64,000 nt of DNA, taken from NCBI RefSeq assembly GCF_026341515.1, contig NZ_JAPEOK010000001.1, positions 1,612,001 to 1,676,000 on the forward strand, in the 5' to 3' direction. This document shows, piece by piece, positions 52,057-62,041 of the stretch (position 1 is the stretch's first letter; every line of letters starts with the position of its first letter). The notes under the pieces were generated by a model, which saw only the letters and a list, made by a program, of their open reading frames with translations, was not told the origin of the DNA and searched no databases. Origin of the DNA: Streptomyces sp. NBC_00878. GTDB lineage: Bacteria; Actinomycetota; Actinomycetes; Streptomycetales; Streptomycetaceae. The position numbers and the translations under genes are program-made.

Positions 52057-52439
52057 GGGCGATCCGTACCGGTATCGGCGCGTCGCAGCCGCTCCAGCAG
52101 GGCCAGGCCCTGTTCGGCGTTGAGCGCGGTGTCCAGATGCCCCATCGGCACGCCGAGTTCCACCAGGGTGATGGCGACCGCCGGCTGGATCCCCACCACG
52201 GCCGCCTGCGCCCCCAACAGCCGGACCATTGCCACGATCCTCGCCAGTACCCGGGCGATGAACGAGTCGACCACGCTCAGCCGACTGACGTCGATGAGCA
52301 TGCCCGACGCACCGGTGCGCGCGACCTCCCGGGTGAGCTGCTCCTCGATCTGTATCACCGTGGTGTCGTCCAGGTCGCCGTGCAACGCGACCAGGAGCGT
52401 GTCACCGATCTTCATGACCGGAACCACGTCTTCGGTCAC
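52053..52439 (-). CDS. rsbS: stressosome scaffold protein RsbS
   Basis: A single STAS protein of 128 residues. It shows VMKIGDTLLVALHGDLDDTT, then GMLIDVSRLSVVDSFIARVL with the phosphorylatable serine in VDSF, and VVGIQPAVAITLVELG. It forms the stressosome core with RsbR and sequesters RsbT. GTG start, GTGA overlap with rsbR; the stop overlaps rsbT. Confidence 0.92.
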   Translation of the reverse strand: MTEDVVPVMKIGDTLLVALHGDLDDTTVIQIEEQLTREVARTGASGMLIDVSRLSVVDSFIARVLARIVAMVRLLGAQAAVVGIQPAVAITLVELGVPMGHLDTALNAEQGLALLERLRRADTGTDRP

Positions 52440-53677
52440 CGCGACCCCCCGGACGTCAGCGCCCGGGCGGCCGCCGCCGCGGTCCCGGCCCGCTCGGCGA
52501 GCACCGCCAACGCCAGCTGCAACGCGTCCTGCAACGTGTTACGGGAGCGCAGGCGCCCCATGTCGATGCCCAGGTGCACCATGGACTGGGCCGTCTCCGG
52601 CCGCACCCCGCTCATGATGCTCACCGTCCCCATCAGGGCTGCCGCCTGGACCGTCTTCAACAGATGCTGGGCGACCTGGGTGTCGATGGTGGGCACCCCG
52701 CTGATGTCCAGGATGGCCACCTCTGCCTGGCTCTGCGCGATCTTCTCCAGCAGGCCCTCGGTCAGCCGCGTGGCCCGCAGCGTGTCCAGCGTGCCGATGA
52801 TCGGCAGCGCCAGCACCTTGTCCCACACCTGGATCACCGGCGTGGACAGCTCCAGGATCTCGTCGCGCTGCCGCAGCAGCCGCTGCTCGGTCTCCCGGCG
52901 CTCGGTGACGTCCCGGATCGCCGCCGCCACGAGCGTCCCCTCAGCGGTCTCCAGCGGACTCAGGCTGATCTCGACGGGGAACTCGGTGCCGTCCCGGCGC
53001 ATCCCGGCCAGCTCCAACCCCGCCCCCATCGGCCGCAGGCGGGGATCGGCGAGGAAGCCGGAGCGGTGGCCGACGTGGCGGTCGCGGAACCGCGGTGGCA
53101 CCAGCACCTCGATCTCCCGGCCCACCAACTCGGCACGTTCGAAGCCGAACAGCGCCTCCGCTTGTCGGTTGATCAGGACGATCCGCGCGTCCGATCCCAC
53201 GATCACCATCGCGTCCGGGGCCGACTCCAGCAGGCCGTGGAACAACGACTCGGCCCGCGCGCTCTCCGTGACGTCCCGGAAGACCTCGACGAAGCTGGTC
53301 ACCGCCCCGTCCTCGCCGCGCACCGGCGTCAGCGCGATGTGGGCGAGGAATCGCCTACCGCCCTTACCGACACGCCAGCCCTGGAACTCCCGCTGCCCGT
53401 CCTGGCGGGCGGACTCCAGTTCCTGCTCCATCAGCCCGGCGCCGCGGTCTTCCTCGGTGTGCAGCACCGACATCGACTGCCCCACCATCTCGGGCTCCGT
53501 GTAGCCGGTCATCGCCTGGGCGCTACGGCTCCAGCGGACCACCTCACCGCCCGGCCCCAGTTTGACGACGGCATGGTCCGTGACCGCGTCCAGCATCACC
53601 TCAAGATCACGCAGGCTCGCCTCCGGATCCTGGCCGCCCCCTGGTGGCGTCGTCATGCCGGCCCCGCCCTTCCCCAT
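52436..53677 (-). CDS. rsbR: stressosome sensor RsbR-like protein with two PAS domains
   Basis: A protein of 413 residues. Two PAS/PAC units form the sensory N-terminus: VTDHAVVKLGPGGEVVRWSR, TPVRGEDGAVTSFVEVFRDV; second LESAPDAMVIVGSDARIVLI, AAIRDVTERRETE. The C-terminus is the RsbR STAS domain (ILELSTPVIQVWDKVLALPI, AILDISGVPTIDTQVAQHLL). In the classical Bacillus protein the N-terminus is globin-like; PAS versions imply a different signal, possibly light or redox. ATG 53677 follows GGGGA; ATG 53656 is possible. First gene of rsbR-S-T-phosphatase-kinase. Confidence 0.9.
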   Translation of the reverse strand: MGKGGAGMTTPPGGGQDPEASLRDLEVMLDAVTDHAVVKLGPGGEVVRWSRSAQAMTGYTEPEMVGQSMSVLHTEEDRGAGLMEQELESARQDGQREFQGWRVGKGGRRFLAHIALTPVRGEDGAVTSFVEVFRDVTESARAESLFHGLLESAPDAMVIVGSDARIVLINRQAEALFGFERAELVGREIEVLVPPRFRDRHVGHRSGFLADPRLRPMGAGLELAGMRRDGTEFPVEISLSPLETAEGTLVAAAIRDVTERRETEQRLLRQRDEILELSTPVIQVWDKVLALPIIGTLDTLRATRLTEGLLEKIAQSQAEVAILDISGVPTIDTQVAQHLLKTVQAAALMGTVSIMSGVRPETAQSMVHLGIDMGRLRSRNTLQDALQLALAVLAERAGTAAAAARALTSGGSR

Positions 53678-54172
53678 CGTCAATTCCCCAGCCGGGCTGC
53701 CTCTTTGGCGGCGCCCCTGATCCCCGGCGCGGCCGATGCTACCCGCCACTACCGCAACCAATCAGGGCACCCAGCGCGCCGAACCGGTCAAAGGCCGCAC
53801 ACCGCCAGCCACGGCATCGGCACAGGCGAGGGCGCCGGGCGCTGCCTCCGCACCGCACATCCGGGAACGACGGCACCCCGACCGCCCCGGCGCGCCGCTG
53901 TCGACCGCCTGGAAGCTCAGCGAACAGTCACGTTCACCGCACTGCGGGATCAGCGATGATGCGTCGACGGGCACGGTCTTCCACTCGGATCACGGGGCGT
54001 AGAGAACTCCATGATCTTGGAAGCCGTGCCTGTCACGTTCCGGGGGGCACCGCCGAGCTGACGGATCATCACGAACCGGGCGACACGCGACTACGCCGAA
54101 GGACGGTGTACCGCGAAGTGGTGCAGCCGGTCGAGGGTCGTGAACGCGCGGGTGTCTGCCCGGGGCGTGCCC
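53678..54172. other. intergenic region before the stressosome operon
   Basis: No intact gene is recognised. A few residues (GTVFHSDHGA near 53970-54000) resemble the catalytic HSDxG motif of IS3-type transposases and end in a stop; this may be a tiny insertion-sequence scrap. Confidence 0.4.
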
Positions 54173-54880
54173 CTAGGTCGTTTCTGATGGCTCTTGGACG
54201 GTGTCGCGGAGCCAGATGACGATCGCGGTGACGGTGAGGGTGCCGTTGAAGATGTAGTCGCGTTTGTCGTACCGGCTGGCCACGGCGCGGAACTGCTTCC
54301 ACTTGTTCACGCACCGCTCGACCGCGTTGCGGCGGCGGTACTGGGCCTTGTCGAAGGCCGGGGGCCGGCCACCGGAGCGTCCGTGGCGCCTGCGGTGAGC
54401 CCGCTGGTCACCAGGTTGCGCGATGGTGGCCTTGATCCCGCGCCGTCGCAGGTAGGCGCGGTTGTCCCGACTGGAGTAGGCCTTGTCGCCGCGGACCCTG
54501 TCCGATCGGCTGCGCGGGCGGCCCGGTCCGCGGCGTCGGATGCGTAAGGCGTCCAGCACCGGAGCGAACATCGGGCTGCCACCCCGCTGACCGGGCGAGG
54601 TCTGCCAGGTCAGCGGGCGGGCCCGGTCGTCGGAGAGCAGATGGACCTTGCTGGTCAGCCCGCCCCGCGAGCGCCCCAGCGCCTCGCGCCCATCCGCCTC
54701 CTCACGCGCCCCGCCCCCTTTTTGCGGGTAGTCGGCCGGAGGCCTGCGGGGCGCCCCGGCCGCGTGCTGATGCGCCCGGCAGGACGTCGAGTCGATGTTC
54801 ACGGCCCACTCCTGCCGGGACACCTCGCGGGAATGCGCGCCGTCCGGGTCACCGGCGTCCGCATCGATCTGCAGCTCGCT
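54173..54880 (-). mobile_element. IS5-family transposase, 5'-truncated
   Basis: The C-terminal two thirds of a DDE transposase are present: VNIDSTSCRAHQHAAGAPRR with the first catalytic aspartate, GGLTSKVHLLSDDRARPLTW, VRGDKAYSSRDNRAYLRRRG with the second, and RRNAVERCVNKWKQFRAVAS with the glutamate. It ends VIWLRDTVQEPSETT. The N-terminal helix-turn-helix (DUF4096) region is missing, with similarity fading near 54880, so it cannot be active. It lies about 140 bp upstream of the Wadjet operon and could mark how that island arrived. Confidence 0.8.
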
Positions 54881-55020
54881 ACCGCTTGATGGATCGCATC
54901 TCGGCATCGGTGCAGACCCGGCGAACGGCTGCGGCGGCCGAAGGCGAGGGTGGCTGCGCTGCGTGAGGCTTCGGCCGCAGGTCCCGGAGGGGTGAGCGGG
55001 TCAGGGACAATGGCGGGGCG

Positions 55021-56616
55021 ATGACGACTGATCCTTCCCGCGAGGTACGCGCCGACCGCCCCGACTACACGCCGTTCGCGCACCTGACAGTGCCCAACGC
55101 CGATCTGTACCGGCTCGTCATGGGTGCGTTCCTGGCGGCCAAGGAACGGTTCGCTGTGCACCTGCGTCCCGAAGACGTGTACGCGGCGCTGCCCCTGGAG
55201 CGCCGACCGGCGGAGCCGGAATCCGTCGTCAAGGCCCTGGACTCCCTCGTCGAGTGGGGAAACCTACGGGCTGATCCGGACACCGCACGGGTCACAGCGG
55301 TCGAGGACTTCTACCGCAAGCGGTTCATCTACCAGCTCACGCGGGCGGGTGAGGCCGCCGAGGAGGCGCTGGCCGGGTACGACGAGGCCCTGGGGCGGCG
55401 CGGCGCGCTGCAGGCGGTGGCGCTGCACGACATCGTCACCCAGCTGCGCGCCCTGCTGGTGATCGCGGCCGAGGAGGAACCCGACGCGGCCAAGGCCCAT
55501 CTGGCGTTGTCCTCCCTGACGGGCCGGTTCGAGGCACTCGCCGAGAACGCGCGGGCGTTCATGGGGTCGCTGCAGCGCACCATCGACCTGCACGGCGTCG
55601 AGGTCGAGGCGTTCCTCGTGTACAAGGACCAACTGATCCGGTATCTGGAGCGGTTCATCCAGGATCTGATCACGCTGGGCGGCCGGATCGCTCTGTTGAT
55701 CAGGGAGTTGGAGGGGCAGGGCCGGGTCCAGGGGCTGCTGCGGCTGGCCGCGGTCCGGGAGGCGGCCGACGCGGCTCCGGACGAGGCCGAGAGCGCCGAG
55801 GCGCGGGCGTACGTGCGGTGGCTGGCGCGCTGGTCGGGGCTCGCGGCCTGGTTCGTGTCCGGGGACGACCGCGAGTCGCAGGCCCGTTTGCTGCGCGGTC
55901 GGGCACTGGGCGCGATTCCCCAACTGCTCGCTGTCGTACGTCAGTTGAACGAGCGGCGGGCCGGGCGCTCCGACCGGTCGGCGGATTTCCGTACGCTGGC
56001 CCGCTGGTTCGCCCAGGCGCCGGACGACGCCGCGCGGCACCGGCTGTGGCGTACCGCGTTCGGTCTGCATCCAGCCCGCCATCTCACCGTCGACGCCGAC
56101 ACCCTCGCGGAGCGGGCCACCCGTCCGGTGCCGGCGTCCACGCCGTGGGCCGAGGCCGAGCCGCTGCGGATCAGTCCGCAGTTGCGCCGCACCGGGAGCT
56201 ACGAGCGGCGCGGCAAACCGCGCAAGGTCCAAGGCCGTTCCGAGGAACGCCGGCTGCTCGAAGAGATCGCCGCCAAGCAGACCGCGGAGATCACCGAGGC
56301 CCGCGCCCGCCTGGCGACACCCGGGGTCACCCGCCTGTCCGGCCTGGGCGAACTCGACCCGCTCGCCTTCCGGTTGTTCCTGCAGCTCCTCGGGGACGCC
56401 TTGGCCACGTGGCGGCCCGGCACCGTCTCGACCACGGCGACCAGCAACGACGGCTCGATGGAGATCCGGCTCACCGCGCTCGCGGACGGCACCACGGCCG
56501 AAGTCCACACTCCCGGCGGCGTGTTCCGTGGCCCCGACCACAGAATCGAGATCACCGATCTCACCCGCGAAGCCCCCATACCGAAGGCCGACGCCCCACC
56601 GCAGGAGGACCGATGA
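55021..56616 (+). CDS. jetA: Wadjet defence protein JetA (DUF2397/TIGR02677)
   Basis: A protein of 531 residues matching the first gene of the TIGR02677-2680 cassette. The N-terminal winged-helix region reads FAHLTVPNADLYRLVMGAFL, then RLRPEDVYAALP-like sequence and EDFYRKRFIYQLTRAGEAAE. A helical middle (YLERFIQDLITLGGRIALLI) and a C-terminal segment (GRSEERRLLEEIAAKQ, LDPLAFRLFLQLLGDALATW) follow. JetA is the kleisin-type subunit linking the SMC-like JetC to JetB. Its order with jetB, jetC and jetD, all coupled by stop-start overlaps, makes the assignment secure. Confidence 0.9.
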   Translation: MTTDPSREVRADRPDYTPFAHLTVPNADLYRLVMGAFLAAKERFAVHLRPEDVYAALPLERRPAEPESVVKALDSLVEWGNLRADPDTARVTAVEDFYRKRFIYQLTRAGEAAEEALAGYDEALGRRGALQAVALHDIVTQLRALLVIAAEEEPDAAKAHLALSSLTGRFEALAENARAFMGSLQRTIDLHGVEVEAFLVYKDQLIRYLERFIQDLITLGGRIALLIRELEGQGRVQGLLRLAAVREAADAAPDEAESAEARAYVRWLARWSGLAAWFVSGDDRESQARLLRGRALGAIPQLLAVVRQLNERRAGRSDRSADFRTLARWFAQAPDDAARHRLWRTAFGLHPARHLTVDADTLAERATRPVPASTPWAEAEPLRISPQLRRTGSYERRGKPRKVQGRSEERRLLEEIAAKQTAEITEARARLATPGVTRLSGLGELDPLAFRLFLQLLGDALATWRPGTVSTTATSNDGSMEIRLTALADGTTAEVHTPGGVFRGPDHRIEITDLTREAPIPKADAPPQEDR

Positions 56617-57863
56617 CGACACCCCTGGCCGAGGTGCTCGACGGCCGCCGCGCCGCGGACCTGCAAAAGGCCGCGCGAGCCCTGCTCAAGGAACCGCTGC
56701 TGCTCGCGCACGGATCGTACGCCGACGAGTTCCGCCTCGTACGCCAGCACGCCACCGAACTGCGTGACTGGTTCGACCGCAACACCGGCTGGTCCCTGCG
56801 GGTGGACGCGGAGGCGGCCCGGCTGCGCAAGACTCCGGGGACCCTCGCTGACGCCACGCATCCGGCGCGGGAGGTCACCGGCGCCCGCGCCCCCTTCACC
56901 CGCCGCCGCTATGTCCTGCTGTGCCTGGCGCTGGCGGCCCTGGAGCGCGGCGAGTCGCAGATAGCGCTCGGCCGCCTCGCCGAACAGGTGGTCCTGGACG
57001 CGGCCGATCCGCAACTGGTCGCGGCGGCGGTGGAGTTCACCCTGGAGCGGCGCGACGAGCGCCTCGATCTCGCGGCGGTGGTGCGGCTGCTGCTGCGCCT
57101 CGGGGTGCTGCGGCGGGTGGCCGGGGACGAGGAGGCCTACGTGAGCGGGAGCGGCGACGTCCTGTACGACGTGGAGCGCCGCGTCCTGGCGGGGCTGCTC
57201 GCCACCCGCAGGGGCCCGTCCACGGTCACCGCGCAGGACTTCGAGAGCCGGCTGGCCGAACTGGTCGCCGAGTCCGCCCTGGACAGCGACGACCTGCGCT
57301 TCAGGGCCATCCGCTGGACGCTGTACCGGCGCCTGCTCGACGATCCGGTGCTCTACTACGAGGAGTTGAGCGATGCCGAACTGGTCTATCTGACCCGGCA
57401 GCGCGGCTTCATCACCGCGCAGATCACCCAGCTGACCGGCCTGGTCGCCGAGGTGCGCGCCGAGGGCATCGCCATGGTCGACCCGCAGGACGACCTGACC
57501 GACGTCCGGATGCCCGAGCAGGGCACCCACGGGCACATCACCCTGCTGCTCGCCGAGTACATCGCGACGGCGGCCGGGCCGGTCACCGCCTCGGACCTGG
57601 AGCGGCGCGTACGCGAACTGGCCGCTGAACACGCCGGGTACTGGTCGAAGACCGCCAAGCAGCCGGGCGCGGAACCGCAGCTCGTGGAGCAGGCGCTGGC
57701 CAAGCTGACCGCGCTCGGCCTTCTCACCCGCACCACTGACCGGGTGGAGGCTCGCCCGGGTCTTGCCCGGTACGCGGTCGGCGAGACGGTCGTACTCGAA
57801 CCGGGTACCCGCACGGGCGCGAAGGCGCCACTGCCCGCTCAGCGAAAGGCGCGTACGCGTTGA
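56613..57863 (+). CDS. jetB: Wadjet defence protein JetB (DUF2398/TIGR02678)
   Basis: A protein of 416 residues. It reads RRAADLQKAARALLKEPLLL near the N-terminus, TRRRYVLLCLALAALERGES mid-way, LTRQRGFITAQITQLTGLVA, and ends in a winged-helix-like segment. JetB corresponds to the KITE subunit of the condensin-like complex. The ATG overlaps the jetA stop and follows GGAGGA. A TTGA overlap connects it to jetC. Confidence 0.9.
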   Translation: MTTPLAEVLDGRRAADLQKAARALLKEPLLLAHGSYADEFRLVRQHATELRDWFDRNTGWSLRVDAEAARLRKTPGTLADATHPAREVTGARAPFTRRRYVLLCLALAALERGESQIALGRLAEQVVLDAADPQLVAAAVEFTLERRDERLDLAAVVRLLLRLGVLRRVAGDEEAYVSGSGDVLYDVERRVLAGLLATRRGPSTVTAQDFESRLAELVAESALDSDDLRFRAIRWTLYRRLLDDPVLYYEELSDAELVYLTRQRGFITAQITQLTGLVAEVRAEGIAMVDPQDDLTDVRMPEQGTHGHITLLLAEYIATAAGPVTASDLERRVRELAAEHAGYWSKTAKQPGAEPQLVEQALAKLTALGLLTRTTDRVEARPGLARYAVGETVVLEPGTRTGAKAPLPAQRKARTR

Positions 57864-60800
57864 CCAGCCAGGCCGCCCACACCACCGAAACCCTTTCCTC
57901 CGGTCTGCCCGTCCCCGTCCCCGGGCGGTGGCGTCCGCTGCGCATCGGTCTGATCGACCTCTTCTACTACGACGTGGAGGAGTTCTGGTTCCGGGACGGC
58001 AGACTCCTGCTGCGTGGCAACAACGGCACCGGAAAGTCCAAGGTCCTGGCCCTGACCCTGCCGTTCCTGCTCGACGGCGACCTGTCCGCCCGCCGGGTCG
58101 AGCCCGACGCGGACCCGGGCAAGCGGATGGAGTGGAATCTCCTTCTCGGAGGGGAGCACCCGCACCCCGAGCGGCTCGGCTACACGTGGATCGAGTTCGG
58201 CCGTCTCGACGAGGAGAGCGGGCAGGCTCACTTCCGTACGCTCGTCTGCGGCCTGAAGGCGGTCGCCGGGCGTGGCATCGCCCGCCACTGGTACGCCGTC
58301 ACCGACCAGCGCGTCGGACCTCAGCTGAGCCTCCTGGACGCGACCGGCACCGCGCTGTCCCGGGACCGGCTCGCCGAGGCGGTCGCCGGGCGCGGCATGG
58401 TGTACGACCAGGGAAAGGTCTACCGCAGGGCGGTCGACGAGGCACTGTTCGGGCTCGGCGAGCGGCGGTACGCGGCCCTGGTCGACCTGCTGATCCAGCT
58501 GCGCCAGCCCCAACTGTCCAAGCGGCCCAGCGAGGCCGCCCTGTCGCGGGCACTGACCGAGGCACTGCCGCCGATGGACCAGGCGGTGATCGCCGACGTG
58601 GCCGAGGCGTTCCGGTCCCTGGACGAGGAACAGGACGAGCTGCGGGCGGCCACCGAGGCGGAACGGGCCGCATCCGCCTTCCTGGACCACTACCGGCGCT
58701 ACGCCCGCATCGCCACCCGCCGCCGGGCCCGGCTGCCGCGCCGGGAGCACGCCCGCTACGAGCAGTTGCACCGCGACCTCGCACAGGCCCAGGCGGAACG
58801 CGAGCAGGCCGAGGCCGACCGTCAGGCGGCGGCCTCACGCGTCGCGGAGCTCAAGGAGGCGGCGACCCGGCTCAAGGCGCAGGACGCGGCACTGCGCGAA
58901 GGGCCCGAGATGCGCAGCGCGCGGGAGCTCGAACAGGCCGCGAAGGACGCCGAGCGCACCGCGGGCGCCCTCGCCCTCGCCGGGCAGGACCGGGAGCGGG
59001 CCGCGCACGCACACACCAAGACCCTGGGAAGACTCCACTCGGCCCAGAACCGTCTGGCGGGCGCCGAGAAGCAGCTCGCGGACATCCTCGTACGGGAACG
59101 GGAGACGGCCTCGGCCGCCCGACTCGACGGGGTGGCGGACATCGAGGGTGGCCCGGAGGCCGCACTGCGGCGCACGGCGGCCCAGTCGGTGGAGCGCGGG
59201 CGGCGCGCCGTCGATCACCTGGAGCAGCTGGCCACGCAGGCCGAGGCAGCGGCGGCCGAACGACGTGTGGCCCAGCGAGGCCTGGACGAGGCCGAAGCCG
59301 AGGCCGCCGACGCCGCACAACGCCAGGCGGAAGCGGGTGAGGCGGCGGCCGCCGCCGGTCGGGCTCTGCTGGATTCCGTACGTGAACATCTCGACGACTG
59401 CACCGAGTTGGCGCTGCCCGACCCCGCGGGCCTGCTGGACGGCCTGCAGGACTGGGTGACCCATCTCGACGGCCCCTATCCGGCCCGCGCGTACGCGGCC
59501 GGCGCACATCGCGCACAGGATGCGCGCCTGGCCGACCAATGGGCCGCTCTCGGCCAGCGCCTGACCGGGCTCGATGCGCGGCGTACCGAGACCGAGCGGG
59601 AGCTGTCCGAGCTGGAAGCGGGCGGTCAGCGCGGTCCCGCCGCGCCGTACACCCGGACTCCGGGTGTACGCGAGCATGCCACCGGGGCACCGCTGTGGCG
59701 CCTCGTCGACTTCCACGAGCACCTCACCGACGCACAACGAGCCGGTCTGGAAGCGGCGTTGGAGGCATCGGGTCTCCTGGACGCGTGGGTGCGCCCGGAC
59801 GGCACAGCGACGCACGCGGACGAGTACGGGCACGACGTACTGCTCTCGCCGCAGACCATGCTGCCGGGGGCCACCCTCGCCGACGCCCTGCGCCCCGCCG
59901 TCGACCACGGCGACGCACGGGCGGCGGCCGTGGGCGAGGAGACGGTGCGCCGGCTGCTCGGGGCCATCGGGCTCGGCGTGAACGGCGACACCTGGATGGG
60001 TACGGACGGTCGCTTCCGGGTCGGCGCACTGACCGGCAGCTGGTCCAAGCAGAGCGCCGCGTACGTCGGTGAGGGCGCCCGCGAAGGGGCCCGCCGGGCC
60101 CGCATCATCGCACTGCGCGACGAACTCGGCTCTCTCCAGGGCGAGTCGACAGCGCTGCGGGAGGCGCGCGAGACGGTGTCGCGGCGCCGCGCCGCCCTGG
60201 ACGCCGACCTGGCCGGCGTTCCCGACGATGCCGTGCTGCGCCAGGCGCACGAGCGGACGGCCGCCGCCGCGGACACCGCTCACCGGACCCGGCAGCGTCA
60301 GAACGAGCGCGCCACCGAACTCGCGGAGGCGGCCCGCAGGCAGGCCGAGACCGAAACCGAACTCACCGACACCGCGGCAGCCGTGAACCTGCCCGCCGAC
60401 CGGCCCGGGCTCGTCGGAGTGCGCGATGCCCTGCACGCGTACGACCTCGTCCTCGCGGATCTGTGGCCCGCCCTGCGCGAGCGGGCGGACGCGACCCGCT
60501 GGGTCGGCGAACTGCGCGGCGAGGCCGAAGAAGCCGGTGCCCAGGTGGCCGAACTGGCGCTGCGCACCGAAGGGGCGGCGCACCTGGCGACCACCGCGGC
60601 CGAACGGCACACCACCCTGCGCTCCACCGTCGGCACCGCCGTCGCCGAACTGGAGCGGCGGCTGACCGAGACCGCCCGCGACCTGGCCGACTGCGAGCGC
60701 GAGACGCAAGCGGCGACCGAGGACCAGAACCAGGCGAACGAGCGTGCCCACGAGGCCAAGGGCACCATCAAGCAGTTGGAGAAGGACGTCGCCGAGAGAT

Positions 60801-62041
60801 CCGCCGCCCGCACCGACGCCATCGCCGCCCTGCACCGCTTCGCGTCGACGGGTCTGCTGGCCGTCGCCCTGCCCGAGGCAGACGTACCCCCGCTGGACGA
60901 CGGGCCGTGGTCGGCGACCCCGGCGATCGCCCTGGCCCGCGGCGTCGAGGCCGAACTGGCCTCCACCGACGACTCCGACAGCGCCTGGGAACGCGTACAG
61001 AAACAGATGAGCGAGGAGCACAAGAAACTGCAGGACTCGCTCTCCCGGCACGGACACACTGCCTCCCTGCGCCCCGCCGAGGACTGCATGGTCGTCGACA
61101 TCGTCTACCAGGGCCGCGAGCGGGCCGTCCCGGAACTCGCCCAGGCCCTCGCCACCGAGGTCGAGGAACTGGCCCGCATCCTGTCCGCGCACGAACGCGA
61201 GATCCTGGAAACCCACCTGCTGACCGAGGTCGCCGGCACCCTGCAGGAACTGATCGCCACAGCCGAGCGCCAGGTACGGGACATGAACGCCGAACTGGAG
61301 GAACGCCCCACCTCCACCGGTATGAGACTGCGCCTGGTGTGGCGTGCCTCGCGCAAGGCGCCCACGGGACTGGCCCCGGCACGGGAGCGGTTGCGCCAGT
61401 CCGCCGACGCCTGGACCCCTGAGGACCGCGCGGCGGTCGGCGAATTCCTCCAGGAACAGATCGCCCGCCGGCAGAGCGAGGACGACACCGGCAGCTGGCT
61501 GGAACTGCTCACGGCCGCTCTGGACTACCGCGCCTGGCACGAGTTCGGCGTCGAACGCCACCAGCACGGCAAGTGGGTACCGGCCACCGGACCGGCCTCC
61601 GGCGGCGAGCGCGTCCTTGCCATGTCGGTCCCGCTGTTCGCCGCAGCCTCCTCGCACTACGCGAGCGCGTCCGCAGAACACGCGCCACGACTGATCACCC
61701 TGGACGAGGCGTTCGCCGGTGTGGACGACGACTCCCGCGCCAAGTGCCTGGGCCTGCTGCACGCCTTCGACCTGGACGTCGTGATGACCAGCGAACGCGA
61801 ATGGGCCTGCTACCCGCAAGTCCCCGGCATCGCCATCGCCCAGCTCTCCCGCGTCGACGAGATCCCCGCGGTCCTGGTCACCCGCTGGGAGTGGGACGGC
61901 ACCCGGCGGAGCCGGGCCGCCGGTCCGGAGAGCGTCGCGCCGACCGGTCCGGAGAGCGTCGCGCCGACCGGTCCGGACGCCGCTCCCTCCGGTGCCCCGG
62001 TATCCGGCACCGGCTTCGGGCGGGACGCGCTGTGGCAGTGA
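57860..62041 (+). CDS. jetC: Wadjet defence SMC-like ATPase JetC (TIGR02680)
   Basis: A protein of 1393 residues with a TTG start overlapping the jetB stop. Walker A is LLLRGNNGTGKSKVLAL near residue 55. Two long alanine/glutamate-rich coiled coils flank a hinge-like centre (around residues 580-720). The signature motif ASGGERVLAMSVPLF and Walker B LITLDEAFAGVDDDSRAK lie near residues 1240-1295. It extrudes DNA loops and senses small circular DNA. The C-terminal tail has an eight-residue repeat (GPESVAPT) from a 24-bp duplication and is probably disordered. Confidence 0.93.
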   Translation: MTSQAAHTTETLSSGLPVPVPGRWRPLRIGLIDLFYYDVEEFWFRDGRLLLRGNNGTGKSKVLALTLPFLLDGDLSARRVEPDADPGKRMEWNLLLGGEHPHPERLGYTWIEFGRLDEESGQAHFRTLVCGLKAVAGRGIARHWYAVTDQRVGPQLSLLDATGTALSRDRLAEAVAGRGMVYDQGKVYRRAVDEALFGLGERRYAALVDLLIQLRQPQLSKRPSEAALSRALTEALPPMDQAVIADVAEAFRSLDEEQDELRAATEAERAASAFLDHYRRYARIATRRRARLPRREHARYEQLHRDLAQAQAEREQAEADRQAAASRVAELKEAATRLKAQDAALREGPEMRSARELEQAAKDAERTAGALALAGQDRERAAHAHTKTLGRLHSAQNRLAGAEKQLADILVRERETASAARLDGVADIEGGPEAALRRTAAQSVERGRRAVDHLEQLATQAEAAAAERRVAQRGLDEAEAEAADAAQRQAEAGEAAAAAGRALLDSVREHLDDCTELALPDPAGLLDGLQDWVTHLDGPYPARAYAAGAHRAQDARLADQWAALGQRLTGLDARRTETERELSELEAGGQRGPAAPYTRTPGVREHATGAPLWRLVDFHEHLTDAQRAGLEAALEASGLLDAWVRPDGTATHADEYGHDVLLSPQTMLPGATLADALRPAVDHGDARAAAVGEETVRRLLGAIGLGVNGDTWMGTDGRFRVGALTGSWSKQSAAYVGEGAREGARRARIIALRDELGSLQGESTALREARETVSRRRAALDADLAGVPDDAVLRQAHERTAAAADTAHRTRQRQNERATELAEAARRQAETETELTDTAAAVNLPADRPGLVGVRDALHAYDLVLADLWPALRERADATRWVGELRGEAEEAGAQVAELALRTEGAAHLATTAAERHTTLRSTVGTAVAELERRLTETARDLADCERETQAATEDQNQANERAHEAKGTIKQLEKDVAERSAARTDAIAALHRFASTGLLAVALPEADVPPLDDGPWSATPAIALARGVEAELASTDDSDSAWERVQKQMSEEHKKLQDSLSRHGHTASLRPAEDCMVVDIVYQGRERAVPELAQALATEVEELARILSAHEREILETHLLTEVAGTLQELIATAERQVRDMNAELEERPTSTGMRLRLVWRASRKAPTGLAPARERLRQSADAWTPEDRAAVGEFLQEQIARRQSEDDTGSWLELLTAALDYRAWHEFGVERHQHGKWVPATGPASGGERVLAMSVPLFAAASSHYASASAEHAPRLITLDEAFAGVDDDSRAKCLGLLHAFDLDVVMTSEREWACYPQVPGIAIAQLSRVDEIPAVLVTRWEWDGTRRSRAAGPESVAPTGPESVAPTGPDAAPSGAPVSGTGFGRDALWQ
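61922..61981 (+). repeat. 24-bp tandem repeat in the jetC tail
   Basis: A 24-bp unit beginning GGTCCGGAGAGCGTC is repeated exactly twice (61922-61945 and 61946-61969), with a third partial copy starting at 61970. It encodes GPESVAPT in frame. Confidence 0.85.

Noticed and set aside
57860..62041. JetC as a general SbcC/RecN-type repair ATPase
   Set aside because: Its size, motifs and position between jetB and jetD fit the Wadjet SMC subunit much better.
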